Source: Paludibacteraceae bacterium | Lineage (GTDB): Bacteria > Bacteroidota > Bacteroidia > Bacteroidales > Paludibacteraceae | Assembly (NCBI GenBank): GCA_017450685.1 | Contig: JAFSTB010000011.1 | Span: forward strand, 1 to 40,924 | DNA: 40,924 bases | Direction of reading: 5' to 3' | In this document: positions 24,211-31,837 of the stretch, piece after piece | Layout: each line of letters opens with the position of its first letter | Position numbering within the stretch: position 1 is the stretch's first letter | Program-made: the position numbers and the translations under genes | Notes under the pieces: model-generated | Databases searched by the model: none | The model's input: only the letters and a program-made list of their open reading frames with translations | What the model was told of the DNA's origin: nothing

Positions 24211-26340
24211 ATGTCATTGAGAACGAAAATAGTTGCATTTATAGTCTGCTCTGTTACTATGATTGCTTGCACTTCAGATAAAGCCACGGATGAAACCGTC
24301 CTGTCGCCAATCACCAAGCCTCAGATCACCATCAACGAGGGTCGTCTCACGCCTGAGGCGTTATGGGCAATGGGGCGTATAGGCAGTGTGGCATTGGATA
24401 TAGAGACGGGTTGGATAGCCTATACCGTCAGTTATTATAGCGTTAGTGAGAACCGCAGTACCACTTGGATACGCATTGCCGTTGAGGACAATGGTTCGCT
24501 GACCACCACCGATGAGTTCGTGGGTTCCGACCCCGTATGGTTTGGCAACAGCGGCACTTTGGCATACCTGAACAAAGGCAAACTGTATCTGAGGCAGAAC
24601 GGACAATCGTTGCTCGTCAAAGGTTACGACAATGATATAGAAGGCTTCCTCTTCAACCGTAAGCGTGACCGTATAGTGCTTATCTCAGCCGTCAAGACCA
24701 CCACCTCGACAGCCGACCTCTATCCCGACCTGCCACAAGCCACAGGCAGAGTGGTGACTGACCTGATGTACAAACATTGGGACGAGTGGGTGGAGACAGC
24801 ACCGCAACCTTTCCTTGCTTCACTCAACCTCCGTTATCGCGGTGAAGGCGAATATATAGAGGAAGCCGCTATTGTCAATCCCGTCAATATACTGGAAGGC
24901 ACACCTTTTGAGAGTCCGATGCGACCTTTCGGCGGTGTCGAACAACTTGCTTTCTCGCCTGACGGTAAGACACTGGCTTACACGTGCAGAAAGAAAACAG
25001 GCAAGGACTATGCCTTTTCCACCAATTCCGATATCTATCTCTGCGACCTCGCCACCGCTACACATACCAACCTCACTGAGGGCAATGAAGGTTACGACCT
25101 CAATCCGGCTTATTCGCCTGACGGACAGTATATAGCGTGGCTTAGTATGGAACGTGACGGGTATGAGAGCGACGAGTCGCGCCTTATGGTGCAGAACACC
25201 CTCACAGGCGAAAGACGGTTCGTGAGCCAAACGCTCAACTCCAATGTGGATGATTACTATTGGCGCGACAATGAACATATAGTCTTTTCTTCCGTTTGGC
25301 ATGGCACCACTATGCTTTATCAAACCGACCTTGAAGGTCGTCGTGTCTGCCTCACCAACGGGCAATACGACTATGTGCCGGTGGCAACACCTGCCGAACT
25401 GTCAGCGGAAGGAAATGTGTATCTCAGTATGCGGCACTCAATGTGCGAGGCTAACGAGATATATAAGGTTGTGACTAATAATGGCGATGAGCCAGTATGC
25501 CTTCAACTGACGCACGAGAACGACAATATCTATTCGCAGATAGAGCAGGGTAGAGTCGTTCCTCGTTGGCAGACCACCACCGATGGCAAGCAGATGCTCA
25601 CTTGGATTATTCTGCCGCCGCATTTCGACCCTGAGAAGAAATATCCCGCACTGCTCTATTGTGAGGGCGGTCCGCAGAGCCCTGTCAGTCAGTTCTGGTC
25701 CTATCGTTGGAACTTTATGATGATGGCAGCCAACGACTATGTCATTGTGGCACCCAATCGTCGCGGTCTTCCCGGTTTCGGCAAGGAATGGAACGAGCAG
25801 ATAAGCGGTGACTACGGCGGACAATGTATGCGCGACTACCTGACTGCCATCGATGAGGCTGTTGCCAACCTGCCTTTTATAGATAAGAACCGCCTTGGTT
25901 GTGTAGGTGCTTCCTTTGGCGGCTTTAGCGTCTATTGGCTTGCCGGACATCACGACCACCGCTTCAAGGCTTTTATAGCACACGACGGTATCTTCAATAT
26001 GGAGATGCAATATTTGGAGACGGAGGAGAAATGGTTTGCTAACTGGGATATGGGTGGTGCTTATTGGGATAAGACCAACAAAGTGGCGCAGCGCACTTTT
26101 GCTAACTCGCCACACCACTTCGTTGACCAATGGGATACCCCCATCTTATGTATTCACGGAGAGAAAGACTATCGTATTCTTGCCAATCAAGGTATGGCTG
26201 CTTTTGATGCGGCCGTTATGCGTGGCATACCTGCCGAACTGCTCATCTATCCTGACGAGAACCACTGGGTGCTCAAGCCTCAGAACGGAGTCCTTTGGCA
26301 GCGCACTTTCTTCTCGTGGCTTGACAGATGGCTCAAATAA
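24211..26340 (+). CDS. S9-family prolyl-oligopeptidase/dipeptidyl-peptidase-like lipoprotein
   Basis: This is a serine peptidase with a lipobox MIAC (lipidated C20), so it is anchored in the envelope. Residues ~60-430 form a PD40-type beta-propeller with repeats such as LAFSPDGKTLAYTCRK and NPAYSPDGQYIAWLSMERDG. The C-terminal alpha/beta-hydrolase has the nucleophile S568 (GASFGG), D653 (HGEKDYRI) and H685 (DENHWV). Such enzymes trim short peptides, often after proline or alanine. It follows the GH13 gene by nine bases, probably on the same transcript. It overlaps the convergent ElaA-like gene by eight bases. Confidence 0.9.
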   Translation: MSLRTKIVAFIVCSVTMIACTSDKATDETVLSPITKPQITINEGRLTPEALWAMGRIGSVALDIETGWIAYTVSYYSVSENRSTTWIRIAVEDNGSLTTTDEFVGSDPVWFGNSGTLAYLNKGKLYLRQNGQSLLVKGYDNDIEGFLFNRKRDRIVLISAVKTTTSTADLYPDLPQATGRVVTDLMYKHWDEWVETAPQPFLASLNLRYRGEGEYIEEAAIVNPVNILEGTPFESPMRPFGGVEQLAFSPDGKTLAYTCRKKTGKDYAFSTNSDIYLCDLATATHTNLTEGNEGYDLNPAYSPDGQYIAWLSMERDGYESDESRLMVQNTLTGERRFVSQTLNSNVDDYYWRDNEHIVFSSVWHGTTMLYQTDLEGRRVCLTNGQYDYVPVATPAELSAEGNVYLSMRHSMCEANEIYKVVTNNGDEPVCLQLTHENDNIYSQIEQGRVVPRWQTTTDGKQMLTWIILPPHFDPEKKYPALLYCEGGPQSPVSQFWSYRWNFMMMAANDYVIVAPNRRGLPGFGKEWNEQISGDYGGQCMRDYLTAIDEAVANLPFIDKNRLGCVGASFGGFSVYWLAGHHDHRFKAFIAHDGIFNMEMQYLETEEKWFANWDMGGAYWDKTNKVAQRTFANSPHHFVDQWDTPILCIHGEKDYRILANQGMAAFDAAVMRGIPAELLIYPDENHWVLKPQNGVLWQRTFFSWLDRWLK

Positions 26341-26797
26341 GCCTTTTCTCCATCTCTACGTGCTGAACACCGGCATCGTCGAACGGTTCGGACACCGCCA
26401 CAAAACCGTATTGCTCATACAAGGGCATTATATAGCACTGCGCCTCCATTCGTAAGATGGTGGCGCAGTGTTGTTGTGCTGTCTGAATAAGAGCCTCCAC
26501 CATCTTCTTTCCCAACCCTTGTCGTCGTTCGCGGGTGAGCAACCTGCCGCAATGCCAAGCATTTGGATCTGCCGATAATGGCACAAAAGCAGGTGCTAAA
26601 CGGTCGGGGAAAAGGCGAGCATATGCCACCAAATGCTCACCATCCCAAAGACACAGATGCAACGCTTCATAATCGATGTCGTCAGGGTCTAAATAGAAGC
26701 AGTGTTGCTCCATAACGAACACCTCAAACCGAGCCTGAAGAATCTTGTAAACCTCTTGAGCAGTCAGTTCGGCAAAACGCTTAACGGTAAGTAACAT
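26333..26797 (-). CDS. ElaA-like GNAT acetyltransferase
   Basis: This is a 154-residue GNAT protein of the ElaA type. It begins LTVKRFAELTAQEVYKILQARFEVFVMEQ, typical of ElaA. Acetyl-CoA binding is marked by CGRLLTRERRQGLGKKMVEALI (R-x-x-G-x-G/A). It ends LYEQYGFVAVSEPFDDAGVQHVEMEK. The physiological acceptor is unknown for the family. It follows ddh by 26 bases. Confidence 0.9.
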   Translation of the reverse strand: MLLTVKRFAELTAQEVYKILQARFEVFVMEQHCFYLDPDDIDYEALHLCLWDGEHLVAYARLFPDRLAPAFVPLSADPNAWHCGRLLTRERRQGLGKKMVEALIQTAQQHCATILRMEAQCYIMPLYEQYGFVAVSEPFDDAGVQHVEMEKRLI

Positions 26798-26823
26798 ATA
26801 AAGATAAGGTAACTATCAGTTTT

Positions 26824-27699
26824 TTATACTAATTGTTTTATGTTCTCTTCCGTCTCACCTTCCAGCAGGTAGATGGGTGGTATTTCAATCAGTGTGTAAG
26901 CGCCGTAGCGTTTCTCTTGTTGCAGTCGTAGAGCGGCTCTGAGAGTGCTTACCAGCACTTGTCCTGTCAGTGCGGGGTTGTTGATGGTCATGGAGAAAGT
27001 CATACGTTGGTTGTGAGTGGTGCCGCTCACGCCGTTGCGGGTCAGTTTCACTCCGTGAGCCACATTATTCAATGCTTCCACACTGTCCACTGCTATGACG
27101 TGTGTCTCATCGTGCGCAAAGTAGTCGTCTTGCAAGAGCCGTTGTTTAACATCTTCGTATTGTGCTCCTTCTTCCAACTCTATATAGACCATACGTCTAT
27201 GTATGCCAGTGCCTAAAGGTATAGTCATTGACAGTGCGTTTTTCACACCTTTGATGGCTTTGGCAGCGACGGTGTGTCCCATCGACCTGCCCGGACCGAA
27301 GTTGGTGTATGTCAGTCCGTTAGGCACCATGGCTTTCATCAGTGTTCTTACTACGGAGTCTGTTCCCGGATCCCAACCTGCAGCCACTACCGCCACGGCT
27401 TGACCGCTAACGGCTTCTGTGTTGAGTGCTTGGCGCAAAGAGACTATCTGACCGTGTATGTCGAAACTGTCAACGGTGCATACACCGGTGCGTAACAGGC
27501 GTTCGGCATAGGTCTGCACCTCGCGTGTGGGAGTGCAGATGATAACACCATCGATCTTGCCTTCACGGCAGTCCGACTCTAAAGAGTCAATCTCGTTGTG
27601 GTGATAGATGCGCAAAAGCGTCAGGTCGGTGGAGATAGAGAGGGCTTGTTCGGCGGCTTGACCGATGTTGCCATAACCTAAAATAGCAATGTTTTTCAT
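26824..27699 (-). CDS. ddh: meso-Diaminopimelate D-dehydrogenase
   Basis: Ddh makes meso-diaminopimelate from tetrahydrodipicolinate in one NADPH- and ammonia-dependent step, giving lysine and peptidoglycan cross-link precursor. The Rossmann motif is AILGYGNIGQAAEQAL at the N-terminus. The family motifs CTPTREVQTYAERLL, DSFDIHGQIVSL, AAGWDPGTDSVVRTLM and TNFGPGRSMGHTVAAKAIKGV follow. The length is 291 residues. The start overlaps the YgjP-like stop by four bases. The variant pathway is common in Bacteroidota. Confidence 0.95.
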   Translation of the reverse strand: MKNIAILGYGNIGQAAEQALSISTDLTLLRIYHHNEIDSLESDCREGKIDGVIICTPTREVQTYAERLLRTGVCTVDSFDIHGQIVSLRQALNTEAVSGQAVAVVAAGWDPGTDSVVRTLMKAMVPNGLTYTNFGPGRSMGHTVAAKAIKGVKNALSMTIPLGTGIHRRMVYIELEEGAQYEDVKQRLLQDDYFAHDETHVIAVDSVEALNNVAHGVKLTRNGVSGTTHNQRMTFSMTINNPALTGQVLVSTLRAALRLQQEKRYGAYTLIEIPPIYLLEGETEENIKQLV

Positions 27700-28541
27700 T
27701 GGTTAAGGAATGAGTAGATATTAGTTTGATATTTTTTTAATTGTTGCTCACATTGTTCTTCGCTTAACCCTAAGATGGCTTGTGTCAGTTTATCCAGAGT
27801 GTCGTGAAAAGAGGGTGAGTGGTCGGGGTGTCTGGTGTGAGTGAGTTCGTGCAGGATAATGAATTGTGATAGATGCAGAGGTAGAAGTGCTGTGTAAACG
27901 CTGAAGATGATCTTGTGTGCGCAGTACTCTTCTCTTGTTCTGCCACCTATATCGAGGGTTATTGTTTGAGGTTGTTTGCTTTCCACTATTGGCTTTTTCA
28001 AGTCATTTTTTCTTGCGCATACGCCCCATCTTGTATGTGCTATGCCTATGCCCATCTGTTCACAACCAAGTCCGCTCAAGGCTGACATGTGGCGCAACTG
28101 ACCGTATAGATAGGGGTGTGCAAACGTGCGAACAGACTCAATGATAATCTTTTCCAGCCATTGTTGGTGTTCTGCAAAGATGAACCCTTGCGGAACATAT
28201 AGTGTGGCTGTATGGTTGTCGGAAGCGGGCGACTCGTGCTTAACGCAGAGGTTAGTCTTGTTGTGAAATTGAACGCGGAAGTGGAAAGCGTTGGTGTCAA
28301 GGCGAAAGTGTTGGTCAATGAGAGTGGGTTGTTGCACCTGGTTGAGCAGTTGCAGCAGTTCTTTTCGTTTGAGTAAGGTGCGCGACTGCATCTCCTTTTC
28401 TGTTATACCCAAGGGAGAGGTAATCCATATATGTTGTTCCTTGGCTCTGAACACTATATGTGTGGCTCTGGCATTGATGCGAACATAGACTGTGCCTAAA
28501 TGCTCATCCTCAAAACAATAGTGGTAGGTGCGAACGGACAT
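27696..28541 (-). CDS. YgjP-like (DUF45) zinc metallopeptidase
   Basis: This SprT/WLM-related metal-dependent hydrolase has HELTH with zinc ligands H231 and H235 and catalytic E232, followed by the third ligand in the HPDHSPSFHDTL segment. The N-terminal half has the IRVNARATHIVFR-like strand pattern of YgjP, and the MGIGIAHTRWGVCARKNDL segment is also typical. The substrate is not known. The gene starts at the base next to the hflX stop and overlaps ddh by four bases. The 281-residue length is slightly more than the common ~240. Confidence 0.86.
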   Translation of the reverse strand: MSVRTYHYCFEDEHLGTVYVRINARATHIVFRAKEQHIWITSPLGITEKEMQSRTLLKRKELLQLLNQVQQPTLIDQHFRLDTNAFHFRVQFHNKTNLCVKHESPASDNHTATLYVPQGFIFAEHQQWLEKIIIESVRTFAHPYLYGQLRHMSALSGLGCEQMGIGIAHTRWGVCARKNDLKKPIVESKQPQTITLDIGGRTREEYCAHKIIFSVYTALLPLHLSQFIILHELTHTRHPDHSPSFHDTLDKLTQAILGLSEEQCEQQLKKYQTNIYSFLNQ

Positions 28542-29837
28542 TTATTCGTAGTGTTGGAAGAGGAAGTCATTGTAAGGATAGCGTTGTATATGAATGGCTT
28601 TGACGCGTTCGTAGAGTGTGTCTTTGAGGGCATCGATATTGGTCTTTTCCCGTGCGGAGATAAACAGACAATCGTTTTGCAGTCGTGCCATCCATGTCTT
28701 TTGCAGTTGTTCGAGCGAGTAGTTCTCACGTTGCATAGGTGTGAGGTCGTCGGCTTCTTTGGGGGTATAGGTGAAAGCGTCGGTCTTATTAAAGACCACC
28801 AGTCGCTCTATTTGTTTTATCTGTTTGGTTTTGCTGCTGTTCTTCTTGCCTTTCTGCCAGGGCTGACTGCCTGCCACTGTCTCTTCTCTTTCCAGCAGTT
28901 CGTTGATAGTGCGTTCCACCACCTCATACTGCTCCTCAAAATTAGGGTGACTGATATCCACCACGTGTAGTAGCAGGTCGGCTTCTCTTACTTCGTCGAG
29001 TGTAGATTTGAAACTCTCCACGAGGTGGTGTGGCAGTTTGCGTATGAAACCCACGGTGTCGCTAAGCAGGAATGGCAGGTTCTCTATTGTCACTTTCCTC
29101 ACTGTGGTGTCGAGTGTGGCAAAGAGTTTGTTTTCGGCAAAGACTTCCGATTTGGAGAGCAGGTTCATCAGCGTTGATTTGCCCACGTTGGTATATCCCA
29201 CCAGAGCCACTCTCACCATCTTTCCTCTGTTTTGTCGTTGGGTAGCCATCTGCCGGTCTATTTTTTTCAGTTCGTCTTTGAGCAGTGCTATGCGTGTGCC
29301 TATTATACGTCTGTCGGCTTCTATCTGTGTCTCACCCGTACCGCGATTGACACCGCCGCCGCGTTGTCGGTCGAGGTGACTCCACATACGTGTCAGGCGT
29401 GGCAGCATATATTGCAGGTGTGCCAGTTCCACCTGTGTGCGGGCATAACTGGTTTGTGCTCGTTGAAGGAAGATTTCGAGGATAAGCATCGTCCTGTCCA
29501 TCACGCGTATCTCGCGTCGCTCTTTTGGGTTATCGCGCCAATTGAGGTCTTTCTCTATGTTGCGAATCTGCCGAGGTGACAACTCATCGTCGAAGATGAC
29601 ATAGTCGGGTGCGGTATCATCGTTTGACTGATGATCCACTATCCATTGCCGTATCTCTTGCAGTTTGCCGCTGCCGACATAAGTGTTGGTGTCGGGTGTG
29701 GCTACTCGTTGTGTGAAACGTTTGAGCGTTTCGATGTTGCGTGTGTCGGCAAGAAAACAGAGTTCGTCTAAGTACTCACGTGTTCGTTCTTCACTCTGTA
29801 CGGGAGTGATGAGACCTACTAAAACAGCCTTTTCCAT
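28542..29837 (-). CDS. hflX: GTPase HflX
   Basis: HflX is a ribosome-binding GTPase that splits stalled 70S ribosomes under stress. The N-terminal domain has DTNTYVGSGKLQEIRQWI, and the linker region has LTRMWSHLDRQRGGGVNRGTGETQIEADRR. The G domain has G1 GYTNVGKST, G3 DTVGF and G4 NKTD. A C-terminal SAREKTNIDAL is G5-like. At 431 residues it is typical. It follows nagB by 41 bases in the same direction and is adjacent to the YgjP-like gene. Confidence 0.96.
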   Translation of the reverse strand: MEKAVLVGLITPVQSEERTREYLDELCFLADTRNIETLKRFTQRVATPDTNTYVGSGKLQEIRQWIVDHQSNDDTAPDYVIFDDELSPRQIRNIEKDLNWRDNPKERREIRVMDRTMLILEIFLQRAQTSYARTQVELAHLQYMLPRLTRMWSHLDRQRGGGVNRGTGETQIEADRRIIGTRIALLKDELKKIDRQMATQRQNRGKMVRVALVGYTNVGKSTLMNLLSKSEVFAENKLFATLDTTVRKVTIENLPFLLSDTVGFIRKLPHHLVESFKSTLDEVREADLLLHVVDISHPNFEEQYEVVERTINELLEREETVAGSQPWQKGKKNSSKTKQIKQIERLVVFNKTDAFTYTPKEADDLTPMQRENYSLEQLQKTWMARLQNDCLFISAREKTNIDALKDTLYERVKAIHIQRYPYNDFLFQHYE

Positions 29838-29878
29838 AATAGTGCCTGTAATGCCTTGGGGCTTTGCAATGATGCTTA

Positions 29879-30688
29879 TTAGAGCAGTGTGTTGGGGTTA
29901 AGGTTGTTCTTTTCTATGTCGAGGAAATACTTATATGTCCCCACTTTGAGTTCATCGCAAGCCGACTCGTCGCACACTATGATTGCGTGTTGGTGCATTT
30001 GCAGTGCGCTCACCGTCCACATATGGCTGATAGGTTTTTCTATTACGTGTAGCAGAGCGCGTGCTTTCTGGTGACCGTTGACTAACACCATCACTTCCTG
30101 TGCGTCCATCACCGTACCTACGCCTACTGTCAATGCTGAACGTGGCACTTGGCTGATGTCGCCGCCGAAAAAACGGGAGTTGGCAATGATGGTGTCTTGT
30201 GTGAGTTCTTTCTGTCGTGTGCGTGAGGAGAGCGATGAACCGGGTTCGTTGAAGGCTATATGTCCGTCCGGACCTATGCCGCCAACGAAGAGGTGAATGC
30301 CGCCAAACTGTGCAATGGTAGCCTCATAGCGCGCACACTCTGCCTGCAAATCAGAGGCGTTGCCATTCAAGATATGAACATTCTCTTGAGGGATATCTAT
30401 ATGTGAGAAGAAGTTCTTCCACATAAAAGAGTGGTAACTCTGTTCGTGGTCTTCAGCCAAACCTACATATTCGTCCATATTGAAAGTGACCACATTGCGG
30501 AAACTGACTTTGCCTTGTCGGTTGAGTTCTATCAGGTGACGATACATACCGAGCGGCGATGAACCGGTGGGCAGACCCAAGACAAACGGATTACTCTCTT
30601 TAGGGGCATATTCGTCGATACGTTTAGCAACATAATTAGCAGCCCAACGGCTCATTATGTCATAGTCCTTTTCAATGATTACTCGCAT
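29879..30688 (-). CDS. nagB: Glucosamine-6-phosphate deaminase
   Basis: NagB converts glucosamine-6-phosphate to fructose-6-phosphate and ammonia. Active-site residues align with the E. coli enzyme numbering: D72 in FNMDEY, and D141, H143 and E148 in GIGPDGHIAFNEPGSS. The phosphate loop LGLPTGSSPLGMY is also intact. Its length of 269 residues is close to the 266 of E. coli. No nagA is nearby. The gene has a promoter at 30757-30788 and may share a transcript with hflX. Confidence 0.96.
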   Translation of the reverse strand: MRVIIEKDYDIMSRWAANYVAKRIDEYAPKESNPFVLGLPTGSSPLGMYRHLIELNRQGKVSFRNVVTFNMDEYVGLAEDHEQSYHSFMWKNFFSHIDIPQENVHILNGNASDLQAECARYEATIAQFGGIHLFVGGIGPDGHIAFNEPGSSLSSRTRQKELTQDTIIANSRFFGGDISQVPRSALTVGVGTVMDAQEVMVLVNGHQKARALLHVIEKPISHMWTVSALQMHQHAIIVCDESACDELKVGTYKYFLDIEKNNLNPNTLL

Positions 30689-30756
30689 AACTACTTGTGT
30701 CTTTTAAGTTGTGATTATGTTAGTTGTGTTCGTGTGTTGGTACGCGAATCATTGCG

Positions 30757-30788
30757 CAAAGGTAGTGACAATATCCCAATCTCGCAAC
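30757..30788 (-). promoter_or_regulatory. Promoter of nagB
   Basis: On the minus strand TACCTTTG (30757-30764) is 20 bases from GTTG (30785-30788), which matches TTTG at three of four bases. The leader to the ATG is about 60 bases. A further small inverted repeat GTCAAAC/GTTTGAC lies at 30841-30858 upstream of it. Confidence 0.68.
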
Positions 30789-30867
30789 TTTTTCCGTTTT
30801 TTTGCCTATTAAAGGGGAATGTGCTGCCTCGTGATCAATAGTCAAACAGAGGTTTGACGTGTATAAC

Positions 30868-30903
30868 AGCAAAGGCGACCCGCATCAACGGGTCGCCTTT
30901 GCT
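30868..30903 (-). terminator. 15-bp hairpin ending the fructan operon
   Basis: AGCAAAGGCGACCCG (30868-30882) pairs exactly with 30889-30903 around a six-base loop. It begins 17 bases after the stop of the last gene of the locus. The stem ends in AAAGG/CCTTT and no separate long T-run follows, so termination strength is uncertain. Confidence 0.7.
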
Positions 30904-30919
30904 TGTAAGTACATACCAT

Positions 30920-31768
30920 TTATTTCATCTCTACGCCGAGAACATTGTATGTCTTGTCACCTTTGAGGATGCGTATTTGACCGTCGCGTATGATTTTTGT
31001 TGCCTTGCTTTCTGCAACGGTATTTTCGATAGCAGTGGCAAAATCGCCAACGAGAACGATATCGGTAACGTTGAACGGAGCAAGTCCTTCTTTGTTGAAT
31101 TGAATCATCCAGTGGTTGGCACCTGCGAGGCGTGTACGCAGTTCGTTGGTGAGTGTGAGTTCTTTGTAGCCTTCGCCGTTGGTCATGCTGTTATGGTCGG
31201 CAATATGTCCCCAGTCAGCCCAGTCCTCTTTGAAGTTGAGAACATAGTCGGAGCCTGCTGCCTCGGAGTAGAAGCGGATAGCGGTAGCCTTGTTGAAGTC
31301 GGCATCGGCATAACCTTCTTTATAGAGTTCGAGTGTACTCCACTCGTCAGCCCAGAAATAGCCTGTCCAAATGGTATAGCCGTCTTTGAGTGCTTCTTTG
31401 CCGTCAAGGAGTTCCACTTTGGTGCAAGTGAAGTTAGCACCGATAACTTGCAGTCCGTGTTCTTTAAGACCTGTTATGGCTGCGGGTGTTAGGAACTGCT
31501 CGAATGTTCCGTCGCCACCTATCCATGCGGCTTCGCGTGAGCCGGCAAGGTGATCCCATACTTCGAGGAGTTTGAACTCGATACCGTCAGATGCGCCAGT
31601 GAAGGTAACAACGATTTTCTGACCGGGTTGAGCATCGGCGAACATTGCGGCTTCGATGTCAATACCACCATTTTCCCATGATACTTGCTTGCTTCCTGTC
31701 CATAGGTCGGTAGCGTTCAGATTCATTACAGCGGCTGCAAAAAGAGCCAGAAGAGTTGATTTTTTCAT
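30920..31768 (-). CDS. Secreted protein with two related beta-sandwich-like domains, last gene of the fructan locus
   Basis: I do not recognise an enzyme. A signal peptide (MKKSTLLALFAAAVMNLNA) precedes two similar domains. The first starts LWTGSKQVSWENGGIDIEA and the second IWTGYFWADEWSTLELYKE; each contains I/AIRF or KIVVTF strands and a later HIAD/HLAG region. The pattern recalls carbohydrate-binding modules found beside Bacteroidota glycan genes, so glycan binding is plausible but inferred. The last ~25 residues (DGQIRI..GDKTYN..G...K) resemble a type IX secretion sorting tail and match those of the 4349-5431 protein. It lies 69 bases after the GH32 gene, across a heptamer hairpin. Confidence 0.78.
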   Translation of the reverse strand: MKKSTLLALFAAAVMNLNATDLWTGSKQVSWENGGIDIEAAMFADAQPGQKIVVTFTGASDGIEFKLLEVWDHLAGSREAAWIGGDGTFEQFLTPAAITGLKEHGLQVIGANFTCTKVELLDGKEALKDGYTIWTGYFWADEWSTLELYKEGYADADFNKATAIRFYSEAAGSDYVLNFKEDWADWGHIADHNSMTNGEGYKELTLTNELRTRLAGANHWMIQFNKEGLAPFNVTDIVLVGDFATAIENTVAESKATKIIRDGQIRILKGDKTYNVLGVEMK

Positions 31769-31791
31769 TTGTTTAATACGTTTTGTGAACG

Positions 31792-31829
31792 CGGAGTAAG
31801 GAGTAAACCGATATTCACTCCTTACTCCG
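31792..31829 (-). repeat. Heptamer-derived hairpin between the GH32 gene and the last gene
   Basis: CGGAGTAAGGAGT (31792-31804) is the exact reverse complement of 31817-31829, with a 12-base loop. The left arm consists of two GGAGTAA units, the same heptamer family that encodes the SusD and GH32 signal peptides. It could modulate expression of the downstream gene or be a simple repeat remnant. Confidence 0.65.
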
Positions 31830-31837
31830 TATTCGGG

